Shown piece after piece: positions 10,405 to 19,245 of a stretch of 64,000 bases of DNA. The DNA lies in assembly GCA_017537965.1 (NCBI GenBank), contig JAFYJV010000029.1, positions 27,957 to 91,956 on the forward strand, in the 5' to 3' direction. Both the position numbers and the translations under genes were made by a program. The notes under the pieces were generated by a model. It had not been told where the DNA came from, did not search any database, and was given only the letters and a program-made list of their open reading frames with translations. Each line of letters starts with the position of its first letter. Position 1 is the stretch's first letter. This stretch comes from Bacteroidales bacterium (GTDB lineage: Bacteria; Bacteroidota; Bacteroidia; Bacteroidales; F082).

Positions 10405-12765
10405 ATGAAAAGAATACTTACAGTGATGGCGCTTGTCGCGTTGGCGATGGGCAATCTTTGTGCTGGCAACGTCAGCGAGCAATTGGCGCAGCGAATTGGA
10501 CAACGGTTTTTGGGTAACACGGTTCTGGGACAGGAAAAGGCTGAGATACAGCTTCAACTGGTCAGCACGGTCGCTACTCGCGGTGAAGTGGACTATTATG
10601 TCTTCAACGTCAGCGACGGCGACGGTTTTGTGATTGTTGCTGGTGACAACCGTGTGAAACCAATCTTGGCGTATTCCACTACTGGATCTTTCAATCCGGA
10701 GGATGTCGCCGACGGCTTTGCCTTTACGCTTTCAGGCTTTAGCACGGAGATCCACTATGTGCGTGAGCACAACATGACTGCCACTCCCGACATCGTGGCG
10801 GAATGGGAATCGGTGAACAAGTCGGGTGCCCTTCAACAAGGTCGTAAGGCCCGTGCAGTAGTGGGACCTCTTTGCCAGACCATCTGGAACCAAAACTATC
10901 CATACAACAACCAATGTCCTGAAGATGAAGAAGGTAGTGGCGGCTATGTGTATGCAGGATGTGTGGCTACGGCTATGGGACAAGTGATGAAGTATCACGA
11001 TTGGCCGAACCACGGTACGGGATCGCATACGTACTATCCGGATGGTTATTTGATGCAGACCGCCAACTATGCTGAGACAGAATACCATTTTGAATTGATG
11101 CCGCTTTCACTCGACTCGACAAGCACCGACGATGAGATCTTTTACATCGCCCAGTTCCTGCATCATTGTGGTATCGCTGTGGACATGCAATATAGTGGTC
11201 ACGGAAGTGGCGCTTACTCCGACGATGTCCCGTATGCTTTGCGTAATTATTTCCGTTACACTTGCGACGATCATGAAACCAATTACAGTTTCTGGGGATG
11301 GGGTGGCTATACTAACGATGAATGGACTGCCATGTTGAAGTCAGGTGGCTTGGACGAGCTGCTTCCGCTATATTACAGTGGACAGGATGACACTGGTGCA
11401 GGGGGACATGCCTTTGTGTGCGATGGCTATGACGAGAACGACTATTTTCATTTCAATTGGGGATGGAGCGGTCGCGATGATGCTTGGTGTCCGATTGGCG
11501 CCCTCAATACAACGAAATATGCCTTCAACACGTTTAATGGCTTCACGGGTCATATCATACCACAGAATGGCGAATACTATCTCCGTCCCGATAGCATTGC
11601 CGATATGCAACTGGTTGAGAATAGGTCATTCGATGGTATCACGATCAGATGGACCAATCCGGAGTATAACCTCAATGGAGAAGCCTTGACTGAAATTGAG
11701 TCTGTCACGGTCCGCCGTAACAATGAGGTGATCGCCACTCTGACGGAAGTCCAGCCTGGTGCCGATATGACTTTTGAAGACAATGGCCTCGCCCCAGGCC
11801 TTTATGAATATGCCATTTTTGTCACCAACGAGGCCGGTGTCAGTCGTAATACTTATCGCACCGTATTGGTGGGTGAGAAGTGCAACGTCACTTTCCAACT
11901 TCATGATGACGGCGGCGACGGTTGGAAAGGCGCTGCTATCAGCGTGACGGATGAGAACGGCTCCCGCATTGCTGTGATTGGCATGACGGAAGGATCTGAT
12001 GTCACTGTCACCTTGCCTTTGTTGCGCCAGAATCTGAGCTTCATTTGGAATCATGGCTGGTATCATACTAATGAGCAATATGACACTGATTTTGAATGCT
12101 CTTTCGCTGTTTATGATGCCAACGGCAATGAACTTTATGTGTCGGAAGAACTTGAGGACGGCGTTTTCATGACTTACATGAACAATTGTGAGACTGGTGT
12201 TTTGGCATCGTATCCAGTGCGAAACCTGACAGGAAATTACCAATGGAACGGGGCTGATGAATATGGAGTTTTGCTAGGCTGGGATCAACCCATTATCACT
12301 GATCATCTGACCCGTTTCAATATATATCGTTGTGCTGAGAATGGAGAACCTGAATTGGTTAACACTGTGCCGTTCGATGAGATTGAACATTATGAGTTCT
12401 TCGACAACCTGATGGAGGTTGGCATCGGTAGCTACCTCTATAAGGTAACAAGTTTGTTTGTGGATGGAGAACAAGAAGTCGAATCGAATCCCCAAATCGT
12501 TGAGGTTATGATTACCTCTGTTGAAGACCATCAAGATTATCAGGCCCGTGTGTTCCCGAATCCTACCAGTGGATTGCTCAAGATTGAAGGCAAGGGTTTG
12601 ATGAGCGTTTCCGTCTATAACCTCCTTGGTCAAAAGCTGCTTGAAGCCAAGACGGATGCTGGCGCTACCGTAGATCTGAGCCATTGCGAATCAGGGATTT
12701 ACATGGTGCGCATTGAAACTGTAGAAGGGGTAATGGTACGGAAAGTGACAGTGAGTAAGGATTGA
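10405..12765 (+). CDS. C10-family (streptopain-like) cysteine protease with T9SS sorting domain
   Basis: This 786-residue exported protein has a signal peptide (MKRILTVMALVALAMGNLCA), a Spi/streptopain-type propeptide to about residue 150 (VDYYVFNVSDGDGFVIVAGD), and a C10 catalytic domain. The catalytic Cys is Cys186 in YAGCVATAMGQVMKYH and the His is His335 in GGHAFVCDGYDE, followed by FHFNWGWSG. Next come a fibronectin-like region, a segment with LHDDGGDGWKGAAISV, another Fn3-like domain and a type A T9SS tail (VFPNPTSGLLKIEG ... GIYMVRIETVEG). The family includes SpeB and Prevotella interpain A. It ends 3 bases from the convergent S8 protease gene. Confidence 0.93.
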   Translation: MKRILTVMALVALAMGNLCAGNVSEQLAQRIGQRFLGNTVLGQEKAEIQLQLVSTVATRGEVDYYVFNVSDGDGFVIVAGDNRVKPILAYSTTGSFNPEDVADGFAFTLSGFSTEIHYVREHNMTATPDIVAEWESVNKSGALQQGRKARAVVGPLCQTIWNQNYPYNNQCPEDEEGSGGYVYAGCVATAMGQVMKYHDWPNHGTGSHTYYPDGYLMQTANYAETEYHFELMPLSLDSTSTDDEIFYIAQFLHHCGIAVDMQYSGHGSGAYSDDVPYALRNYFRYTCDDHETNYSFWGWGGYTNDEWTAMLKSGGLDELLPLYYSGQDDTGAGGHAFVCDGYDENDYFHFNWGWSGRDDAWCPIGALNTTKYAFNTFNGFTGHIIPQNGEYYLRPDSIADMQLVENRSFDGITIRWTNPEYNLNGEALTEIESVTVRRNNEVIATLTEVQPGADMTFEDNGLAPGLYEYAIFVTNEAGVSRNTYRTVLVGEKCNVTFQLHDDGGDGWKGAAISVTDENGSRIAVIGMTEGSDVTVTLPLLRQNLSFIWNHGWYHTNEQYDTDFECSFAVYDANGNELYVSEELEDGVFMTYMNNCETGVLASYPVRNLTGNYQWNGADEYGVLLGWDQPIITDHLTRFNIYRCAENGEPELVNTVPFDEIEHYEFFDNLMEVGIGSYLYKVTSLFVDGEQEVESNPQIVEVMITSVEDHQDYQARVFPNPTSGLLKIEGKGLMSVSVYNLLGQKLLEAKTDAGATVDLSHCESGIYMVRIETVEGVMVRKVTVSKD

Positions 12766-12768
12766 ATG

Positions 12769-14448
12769 CTATAATTTGACAATCTCTTTGACGATCACAC
12801 CGTTTGTGGTAGTGATTTTCACCAAGAAAGTCCCGTTCAGCAAGCCTTTGAGCTGCTGAACGGGACTTTCTGTTGGAATGCTTATGAGCAGTCGTCCGTC
12901 TATGGAAAAGACCTCGATTTGTTTCATGCCTTCGCATTGGATAGTGAAATTGCCGGTGCTGGGATTGGGATAGATAGAGGCATTTATGGTGTTTTCGATC
13001 ACCGATTCAAATTCCACGGCGGTGACGGCTGCCAATGCGTCCAATAGCCCTGAGCCGAAGTCGTTGCTTTTATGCGCTGACAAGGGTACTGCGGTGTGTT
13101 CCAAAATCTCGTCGATCTGGGCTGGTGTGAGGTCGGGGTTCTTCGACAGCATCAGTGCGATGGCGCCAGCCACCAAAGGTGTTGCCATCGAAGTGCCGTC
13201 CATCAGGGTGTAGCCACTGGTGGTATGATAGTCCAACGATTTGATTTGTACGCCAGGTGCGCAGAGGTCGGGACGGATAAGGCCAATCTCGGTGGCGCTG
13301 CCGGAGGCGTAAGGATAGTCGTTATAGGCCGTGACATCTGTCCATTGCGAGGGGCCTTGAGAGGAAAATGGAGCGATCGTATGATCGTAATCTATGGCAC
13401 CGACGCTGATCACACAGCTCAGCCCTCCTGAATTCACGAGTTGGTCATCGTGCAGATGAGGCGGGGGACAGTCGCCTGGGGTATAGATGTTGTTCGGTGG
13501 TGGGACCATAAACTGCATCTGGCGAAGGTTTCCTGCACAGGCAGCTACCACCACGCCGGCAGCCAAAGTGTTGTCACTAGCTTGACGCATCATCAGTTTT
13601 TGGGCGGCATTGGGTTGGGGGCGACCTAGTGACATGTTCATCACGTCGGCGCCGTGTTCCAAGGCGAACTGCATGGCAGCCACCCAATGGGTCTCATCGC
13701 CGACCCCTTCGCTGTTGAAGGCTTTCAAAGCCATGATGGTGGCACCAGGTGCAATGCCGGTTTGCGTGCCAGAAACACCTGTGCCACAGATGGTTCCGGC
13801 AACATGAGTGCCGTGGCCTCGGTCGTCGGAGGGATCATTGTCATGATAATAGAAGTCGTAGCCATGGTTGGGGTATTCCGAACCGCCATCCCAGAGACGG
13901 CCCTCCAAATCGGCATGGTCAAGCCGGACACCTGTGTCGATGAGGGCTATCAGGACACCAGCGCCGGTGAAGCCTTGTTCCCATACCTGTGGCGCGTTGA
14001 CTTGAAGCAGGTTTTGGGTAATCTCACGACCGTTGCCACGTGTGACTGGTGTCGCCTCATCCTCAAAAATCCATTGGGCTTCCTCAACACGATACAGTGT
14101 CATGACATCGGGATGTCGCTCCAAGAAACGGATGGCCTCTTCGGTGGCCCCGCAACTGATGCCATTGACCAGCCAAAACGACTCAATGTCGTCAACCGCG
14201 CCTTGATGCTGAAGCTCTTCCAAGCATTCCAGCAAGTCGTATTGTGAGCGAGAAGCCTGTTGCTTCAAAGTTTCGATGACAAAAGTACGTTGTTCCTGCT
14301 TGTTGCGATAAACGCTGGCCTCGTGGAGCAATATCGATGCGTCTGATTGCTCGGTCAGGAGGATGTTGATCTTGCTTTTGCCATCGGGGTTGGCAAATCC
14401 AGCGATGACAAAGCAAAAGATCAAAGTGCTTAGGATGGTCCTTTTCAT
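12769..14448 (-). CDS. Subtilisin-like (S8) serine protease with T9SS sorting domain
   Basis: This 559-residue protein has a signal peptide, a propeptide region with the same QxxRTFVxExLK pattern as the protease at 4233, and a subtilisin domain with Asp171 (LIDTGV), His212 (GHGTHVAG) and Ser420 (DGTSMATP). The tail (IYPNPSTGNFTIQ ... VFSIDGRLL) is a type A T9SS sorting domain. Its ATG overlaps the stop of the radical SAM gene (ATGA at 14445-14448), so the two are translationally coupled. The gene is clearly a duplicate of 4233-5963. A perfect 17-bp inverted repeat lies within its sorting-domain codons (12826-12870). Confidence 0.93.
   Translation of the reverse strand: MKRTILSTLIFCFVIAGFANPDGKSKINILLTEQSDASILLHEASVYRNKQEQRTFVIETLKQQASRSQYDLLECLEELQHQGAVDDIESFWLVNGISCGATEEAIRFLERHPDVMTLYRVEEAQWIFEDEATPVTRGNGREITQNLLQVNAPQVWEQGFTGAGVLIALIDTGVRLDHADLEGRLWDGGSEYPNHGYDFYYHDNDPSDDRGHGTHVAGTICGTGVSGTQTGIAPGATIMALKAFNSEGVGDETHWVAAMQFALEHGADVMNMSLGRPQPNAAQKLMMRQASDNTLAAGVVVAACAGNLRQMQFMVPPPNNIYTPGDCPPPHLHDDQLVNSGGLSCVISVGAIDYDHTIAPFSSQGPSQWTDVTAYNDYPYASGSATEIGLIRPDLCAPGVQIKSLDYHTTSGYTLMDGTSMATPLVAGAIALMLSKNPDLTPAQIDEILEHTAVPLSAHKSNDFGSGLLDALAAVTAVEFESVIENTINASIYPNPSTGNFTIQCEGMKQIEVFSIDGRLLISIPTESPVQQLKGLLNGTFLVKITTTNGVIVKEIVKL
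12826..12870. repeat. Perfect 17-bp inverted repeat inside the S8 protease gene
   Basis: GAAAGTCCCGTTCAGCA at 12826-12842 pairs perfectly with TGCTGAACGGGACTTTC at 12854-12870 around an 11-base loop. No T-run follows on either strand, so it is not an ordinary intrinsic terminator, although transcripts of the convergent C10 gene would run into it. Confidence 0.9.
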
Positions 14449-15404
14449 GGTCTGGTGTAATTAGGTTTGTAAAGTTTCCCTTGCCAAGTGTCGCGCTCTT
14501 CCATGCGTTTCTCGATGCGGCATAGCACCTCGTCGTAGCGAAGCTTCATCCATGGTTCCGACACCAAGAATCGGGGAGGGACCTCGCCAGCGAAGCGTTC
14601 GATGACTATATTTGGGTTGAGTCGCTCGGCAAAGTCGATGACGAAATCGATGTATTCTTCAAAGTCGAATAGATGAAATGCTTCGGGGTGTTGCAGATAT
14701 TCCTCGGCCATCTTGGTGCCTTTAAAGATCTGTAGTTGGTGAAACTTCACCGTGGTCAGGGGCAGTTGCGAGATGATGTCGGCAGTGTTGAGCATCATGG
14801 CTTTGGTCTCGCCGGGCAGGCCGAAGATGAAGTGACCGCCACAAGGGATGCCATATTGTGCTGTCAGTCGGATGGCCCATTCGGCAGTGGCGAAGTCGTG
14901 GCCTCTATTTACTCGTTGTAAGGTTTCATCATAAACGCTTTCCACACCATATTCCAGCATGACGAAATGGGTTTTTTGAATCTCGTTGAGGAAGTCGAGT
15001 AGGGGCTCGTCGATGCAGTCGGGTCGGGTGCCGATGACGATGCCGACGATGCCTGAAACCGCTAAGGCTTGGCGATAAATGGATTTCAGATGAGGAAGTG
15101 GCTTGTAAGTGTTGGAATAGGATTGGAAATAGGCAAGGTAGCGGGAGGCGTGCCTATAGCGCCGTTGGTGGAATTCGATGCCTTCCTCGATCTGTTGTCG
15201 GATGCTTTTCTCGGGGCGACAGTAGGAGGGGCTGAAGGCTTCATTGTTACAGAAAGTGCATCCCCCGGTAGAGATCTTGCCGTCGCGGTTGGGGCAGGTA
15301 AAGCCCGCGTTGATGCTGAGTTTCTGCAATCGGCCTCCGAATTGCCTGGTGAAGTAGCTGCTGTAGCCATTGAAGCGATGACCGTCGAAAATGGGTATGT
15401 TCAT
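14445..15404 (-). CDS. Radical SAM protein, TIGR01212/YhcC family
   Basis: This 319-residue protein carries CPNRDGKISTGGCTFC near residues 38-53; the CxxC pair with the earlier Cys supplies the spaced cysteines for a 4Fe-4S cluster that cleaves S-adenosylmethionine. VIGTRPDCID, YGVESVYDETLQRVNRGH and GHFIFGLPGE are typical of the TIGR01212 family, whose function is poorly defined. The length is normal. The -7 box ends only 4 bases before the ATG, suggesting a leaderless transcript. The following S8 protease gene overlaps it by 4 bases. Confidence 0.92.
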   Translation of the reverse strand: MNIPIFDGHRFNGYSSYFTRQFGGRLQKLSINAGFTCPNRDGKISTGGCTFCNNEAFSPSYCRPEKSIRQQIEEGIEFHQRRYRHASRYLAYFQSYSNTYKPLPHLKSIYRQALAVSGIVGIVIGTRPDCIDEPLLDFLNEIQKTHFVMLEYGVESVYDETLQRVNRGHDFATAEWAIRLTAQYGIPCGGHFIFGLPGETKAMMLNTADIISQLPLTTVKFHQLQIFKGTKMAEEYLQHPEAFHLFDFEEYIDFVIDFAERLNPNIVIERFAGEVPPRFLVSEPWMKLRYDEVLCRIEKRMEERDTWQGKLYKPNYTRP

Positions 15405-15408
15405 GGGG

Positions 15409-15416
15409 CAAAGATA
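15409..15416 (-). promoter_or_regulatory. Candidate -7 box for the radical SAM/S8 operon
   Basis: On the minus strand TATCTTTG is followed by CCCC and then the ATG at 15404. Given the usual distance from box to transcription start, the transcript would begin at or next to the ATG. Confidence 0.65.
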
Positions 15417-15477
15417 ATAAAAAAACGGGATTAATCGTTGCGCGAGTGATCCCTTGCCGCTTGCCGCGGGGGCTCTT

Positions 15478-15622
15478 GCAGACTGGAAAGCCAGTCAGGG
15501 GTAACCTGACCTAAGGCTGTTATTGTGTGGGGGTGTGGAGACCTTAAAAGCGGAGCTTTTTAGACCCCACACCCCCACACAATAAAGCCAGCCCGCTAAC
15601 GCGGGCCGGCTTTCCAGTCTGC
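15478..15622. repeat. Nested palindromic element abutting tRNA-Ser(CGA)
   Basis: The outer arms GCAGACTGGAAAGCC (15478-15492) and its perfect complement (15608-15622) enclose three hairpins: GTCAGG/CCTGAC at 15494-15510, a 19-bp perfect stem TTATTGTGTGGGGGTGTGG (15520-15538) with its partner at 15567-15585 and an inner AAAAGC/GCTTTT stem, and GCCCGC/GCGGGC at 15591-15606. The outer right arm ends on the base opposite the tRNA discriminator. The rest of 15405-15477 shows no gene. No open reading frame explains the structure. Confidence 0.85.
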
Positions 15623-15707
15623 GGAGAGAAAGGGATTCGAACCCTTGGAACGACAAGCGTTCAACGGTTTTCGAGACCGCCCCGATCGACCACTCCGGCA
15701 TCTCTCC
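15622..15707 (-). tRNA. tRNA-Ser (anticodon CGA)
   Basis: The minus strand folds as a class II tRNA: acceptor GGAGAGA/TCTCTCC, anticodon loop CTCGAAA, long variable arm (AACGCTTGTCGTT region) and a T-loop GGTTCGAATCC. The anticodon CGA reads UCG serine codons. CCA is not encoded (GCA follows). Confidence 0.95.
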
Positions 15708-15721
15708 AATGGTCAAAAAGA

Positions 15722-15741
15722 AAAGCGACACGGGTCGCTTT
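15722..15741 (-). terminator. Intrinsic terminator between the two tRNA-Ser genes
   Basis: AAAGCGAC and GTCGCTTT form a perfect 8-bp stem with a 4-base loop; on the minus strand it is followed by a T-rich tract (TTCTTTTTG). It lies directly downstream of tRNA-Ser(TGA), so the second tRNA may have its own promoter or depend on read-through. Confidence 0.65.
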
Positions 15742-15744
15742 AAG

Positions 15745-15832
15745 TGGCGGAGACAGAGGGATTCGAACCCCCGAAGCCTTTCGGCTTAACGGTTTTCAAG
15801 ACCGCCGCTATCGACCACTCAGCCATATCTCC
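15745..15832 (-). tRNA. tRNA-Ser (anticodon TGA)
   Basis: A class II tRNA on the minus strand: acceptor GGAGATA/TGTCTCC, anticodon loop CTTGAAA (anticodon TGA, reads UCA), long variable arm (AAGCCGAAAGGCTT) and T-loop GGTTCGAATCC. GCCA follows the acceptor, so the CCA end appears encoded here, unlike its neighbour. Confidence 0.95.
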
Positions 15833-15890
15833 GCTGCAAAAGTACAACTTTTTGTTTTCATACAAACATGTTGGCGAAAAAATTTTTGCC

Positions 15891-15898
15891 TATCTTTG
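15891..15898 (+). promoter_or_regulatory. Candidate -7 box for the TPR regulator
   Basis: TATCTTTG with a TTG at 15871-15873 gives near-consensus spacing. It lies 29 bases before the ATG at 15928 and rules out the upstream ATG at 15868 as the start. Confidence 0.7.
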
Positions 15899-15927
15899 CA
15901 ACATCGAATTTCTGTCTCCTTGGAATC

Positions 15928-17589
15928 ATGAGGAAAAACTTGCTTCTCCGTCTCTTTATCATGCTGGTTCTCACCATGATGGGATCATGTTTGCATAAAA
16001 AATCCATCTTTACCGAGAAAAACACACCCCATCATTTCAAGGAACTGAGCCATGCCGTCGATCTGATGACAGAACATTGCGACAAGGCGTTAGAGTATCT
16101 CGACTCACTCAACAATGCCGATGCTATCCGCGACTGGAACGTCATCGAACAACAGGAATTCCAAGTGAGACTGGCCGAAGCACTGTACAAAAACGGAAAA
16201 CTGGGACCGCAAAGACTCGACATGAACTCGACGGTGGAGTTCTTCGACAGCCTCTCGCTATGCCATCCCAAGGATCGGGAGCTGTGTTTCCTTCAAGCGA
16301 ATGCCCATTATTATCTTGGTGCCGAGCGCCGTTACCGCCAGGAAGATGTCCTGGCCACTTCCGACTTCGTCACTGCGTTGAAGATCATGCGAGAAGAGTT
16401 TGACGGCTCCGACAGGTCGCCGCAGACCCGTTTCATTGGACTTACCTACTTCCGCCTGGGTGAGATCCTGAACTCCTATAACGTACAATCCACCGCCATC
16501 ACCATGTTCGACTCAGCCCGTTGCTGTTTCGAGCGCGTTTACGACACCCTCGGCATCGCAGCTTGTATCCGAAACATAGGCGAGGTATATCAAGCCAACA
16601 AAGACTATGAGAAGGCACTCTCCAAGTTCAAGGAAGCCAACAAGTTGTGGAACTTTGGCGATGCACTCTACGACCATGTCATCGGCGGCGTTTTCTTCAA
16701 CCATCATCAGTGGGACTCGGCCAGCTATTATCTGGAACGCTCTTTCTTCAACAGCGGTCCCTATGCCCGTATCGATGCGTCCGCCAAACTGGCGGAGATC
16801 TATAGGAGCCGTGGCGACAAAGAAAAAGAGGATTACTATACGCTGTTTTATGTCCAAAACTCCTTGAAAGAAGCCAACCGTTCGTCCGACAAGATGGAGA
16901 TAGAGTTCCTTTGCGATGCAACCAAAACGGATGTGACTTCAGGCACTGAACAGCCTAAGTCGGATAGGAGAGTCCTTATTATGGTGCTCTCCATCTTTGT
17001 GGTGGTTGCCTTCCTTACTTTCATCATTGTCCACAATCGACACAGGATCTCGCATATCGAGCAGCACCTCTCCACCATGGAGCAGATCCACCGTGAGGAG
17101 ACGGAAGGCAAAGACCAGCAGATACAAGCCATCTCGCAACAACTGGATGACACCAAGCAGGCACTGGAACGACAGCGACATCATTCCACGCCGTTTGACT
17201 TTGACCAAGCCATGGAGTCTTTTCTGCGTGCTCCAATAACCTTGAAGATCCACAAGGCTGTCGATGGCAAGGATATCATGACCAAAAGTGTCAGCCTGTA
17301 TCCTCATCTGAAACTTTCAGAGGTGGAGTTTATCGAGGTGGTGCGTACCGCCAACAAGTGTTTCCCCGACTTCTCGTCCATGCTGTTGCGCGACTACCGT
17401 AGCCTTTCCACTGCCGATGTCCGCCATTGTTGCCTTGCCCTCATGGGACTCAACGACGCTGAGATTGCCGTCATGGAAGGGATCACCTATAGTGGGGCGA
17501 ATCGGAGGACAAACCGCATCCTCTCTGTCATGGATGCCCGTTCCGGGTTGGCGGAATGTGTTATCGTTTATCTTAAAAAACTATTTTAA
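15928..17589 (+). CDS. TPR lipoprotein/membrane regulator with coiled coil and C-terminal HTH-like domain
   Basis: This 553-residue protein starts at [21 protein letters not shown], a lipoprotein-type signal. Residues 30-320 are tetratricopeptide-like helices (for example [20 protein letters not shown] and [20 protein letters not shown]). A transmembrane segment ([20 protein letters not shown]) at about 351-370 is followed by a coiled coil ([20 protein letters not shown]) and a C-terminal domain with [20 protein letters not shown], resembling the LuxR-like HTH end of Bacteroidota TPR membrane regulators. Such proteins are thought to sense a periplasmic signal and act in the cytoplasm. A lipobox and a later membrane span together are odd; the first helix may simply be a membrane anchor. 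The target is unknown. Confidence 0.8.
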   Translation: MRKNLLLRLFIMLVLTMMGSCLHKKSIFTEKNTPHHFKELSHAVDLMTEHCDKALEYLDSLNNADAIRDWNVIEQQEFQVRLAEALYKNGKLGPQRLDMNSTVEFFDSLSLCHPKDRELCFLQANAHYYLGAERRYRQEDVLATSDFVTALKIMREEFDGSDRSPQTRFIGLTYFRLGEILNSYNVQSTAITMFDSARCCFERVYDTLGIAACIRNIGEVYQANKDYEKALSKFKEANKLWNFGDALYDHVIGGVFFNHHQWDSASYYLERSFFNSGPYARIDASAKLAEIYRSRGDKEKEDYYTLFYVQNSLKEANRSSDKMEIEFLCDATKTDVTSGTEQPKSDRRVLIMVLSIFVVVAFLTFIIVHNRHRISHIEQHLSTMEQIHREETEGKDQQIQAISQQLDDTKQALERQRHHSTPFDFDQAMESFLRAPITLKIHKAVDGKDIMTKSVSLYPHLKLSEVEFIEVVRTANKCFPDFSSMLLRDYRSLSTADVRHCCLALMGLNDAEIAVMEGITYSGANRRTNRILSVMDARSGLAECVIVYLKKLF

Positions 17590-17680
17590 ATAATTTATTT
17601 TCAGTGAGTTATTTTAGTTTTGTTGATTATTGTAGATAAAGTGGTTTCCGTAGAATTTGACAAAGACGACGATCGTTGCG

Positions 17681-17688
17681 TATTTTTG
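17681..17688 (+). promoter_or_regulatory. Promoter of the GWxTD-protein gene cluster
   Basis: TTTG at 17656-17659, a 21-base spacer and TATTTTTG at 17681-17688 match both parts of the Bacteroidota promoter. A second box, TAGTTTTG, occurs at 17615-17622. Confidence 0.7.
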
Positions 17689-17728
17689 CATTGTCATAAT
17701 AAGATGGAAACCATCCAATATTAAAAAT

Positions 17729-19231
17729 ATGAAAAACACCTGTACTATGAAAAAGATTGTCCTTTCCCTTTTATTGTTGCTGTCAGTTTGTTGCAATCTG
17801 CCCGCACAAAACAAAGCCATTCAGTCTTTCATGTCATACACGACCTATTACGTTCCGGGAGAGAAGCCTTTCATCGAGAATGCAATGGCATTTGACTGCT
17901 CCACGGTGGTATATCGTCAGTTTGAACCTGGGAAGTACAAGGCGTCAGTGGAGATACAGACCATCTTCAAACAAGGCGACAAGGTTTGCAACTATTCCAA
18001 GGTTGCCCTCGATAGTCCCGTGGTCACCGATACGACCAAGATCACGGGCTCATTCATCGACCAGCAGCGTTTCTCCCTTGAAAATGGCGAATATACACTT
18101 GAGATCAGCGTCATGGATCTCAACAGCGCCAACAAGACGCCGTTCAAATCGGAACAAACCGTTGTGATCAATTTCCCGACCGAGTATCCAGCCGTCTCCG
18201 ACATCCTTTTGGTTGATACCTACAGCAAAGCCAAGACAGCATCGTCATTCACCAAAAACGGATATGATCTCATCCCAAGGGTTTATGCCTATTATCTGAA
18301 GAACAACAATACGCTGACATTTTATGCGGAGGCTTACAATAGCGACAAATACTACAAAGACGGCGGGCAGTATCTGCTGAACTATTATATCGAGTCGTAT
18401 GAGTCGTCGATCAAGATGAAGGAATTCAACTTCACCAAGCGGGTCGATGTGGGAAGAGTGAATGTGCTCCTCAACAGCATCGACATCCGTACGCTTCCCA
18501 CCGGAAACTATTATCTCGTAGTGGAGATGCGCGACCGTAGCAACAAGCTCTTGGCCTCGAACAGCACCTTCTTCCAGCGTTACAATCCCGGTTGTGAGAT
18601 CAATGTCGAAGACCTCGCTTCGGTGTCTGTACAAAACTCTTTCGTGAATGAGATTACCAATATCGACACGCTGCGCGAATACATCCGTTGCCTCAATCCA
18701 CGTTGTTCTGAGATAGAACGCGACTATGCAAACAATCTTGTCCTCACCAATGACGTCAAGACCATGCAGCAGTTTTTCCACAACTTTTGGGCGACCCGTG
18801 CACCGCTCAATCCCAAAGCGGCTTGGGATGAATACTATGCCCAGGTGAAGCGTGTGAACGCCTCGTACTCCACCCGTACCAAGAAAGGTTATATGTCTGA
18901 CCGTGGCTATGTCTATTTGAAATACGGTACGCCAGACAAGATCTGCGAGGAGCCGTATGAGCCGGGTGCCTTCCCATACGAGATCTGGCATTACTACGAG
19001 GTGGCCAACCAACGCAACAAGCATTTCGTCTTCATGTCGAGGGACATGGTTACCAACGACTATGCGCTGATCCATTCCGATGTCGTCGGTGAGGTCAATA
19101 ACTACCGTTGGCAACTGGAGATCTACTCTCGCTTCTATGGTCCCGACTATACGGGTGACATCATCGACCAAACCACGGTGCCCGACGCTTGGGGAACCCA
19201 TGCCGGCGAGCTGTATAACAACCCTAGATAA
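17729..19231 (+). CDS. GWxTD domain-containing exported protein
   Basis: The protein is 500 residues from MKNTCTMKKIVLSLLLLLS; the ATG at 17747 is an equally good alternative and also leaves a signal peptide ending at NLPAQ. The C-terminal third holds the GWxTD-family core, here written GYMSDRGYVYLKYGTPD, with YEIWHYYE after it. The family is widespread in Bacteroidota and Acidobacteriota and has no assigned function. It is followed after 14 bases by an acyltransferase and a glycosyltransferase, hinting at envelope work, but this is only context. Confidence 0.85.
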   Translation: MKNTCTMKKIVLSLLLLLSVCCNLPAQNKAIQSFMSYTTYYVPGEKPFIENAMAFDCSTVVYRQFEPGKYKASVEIQTIFKQGDKVCNYSKVALDSPVVTDTTKITGSFIDQQRFSLENGEYTLEISVMDLNSANKTPFKSEQTVVINFPTEYPAVSDILLVDTYSKAKTASSFTKNGYDLIPRVYAYYLKNNNTLTFYAEAYNSDKYYKDGGQYLLNYYIESYESSIKMKEFNFTKRVDVGRVNVLLNSIDIRTLPTGNYYLVVEMRDRSNKLLASNSTFFQRYNPGCEINVEDLASVSVQNSFVNEITNIDTLREYIRCLNPRCSEIERDYANNLVLTNDVKTMQQFFHNFWATRAPLNPKAAWDEYYAQVKRVNASYSTRTKKGYMSDRGYVYLKYGTPDKICEEPYEPGAFPYEIWHYYEVANQRNKHFVFMSRDMVTNDYALIHSDVVGEVNNYRWQLEIYSRFYGPDYTGDIIDQTTVPDAWGTHAGELYNNPR

Positions 19232-19245
19232 AGAAAAATCTCTCC

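Noticed and set aside
12826-12870. Intrinsic terminator for the C10 protease gene
   Set aside because: No T-run follows on either strand, so I list it as an unexplained hairpin only.
15478-15622. Integron attC site or attachment site of an integrated element
   Set aside because: No attC core sites, no integrase gene and no second copy of the tRNA end were found in the window.
15868-15930. Upstream start for the TPR regulator
   Set aside because: The ATG at 15868 lies before the promoter box at 15891, so it would not be in the transcript; the ATG at 15928 gives a proper signal sequence.
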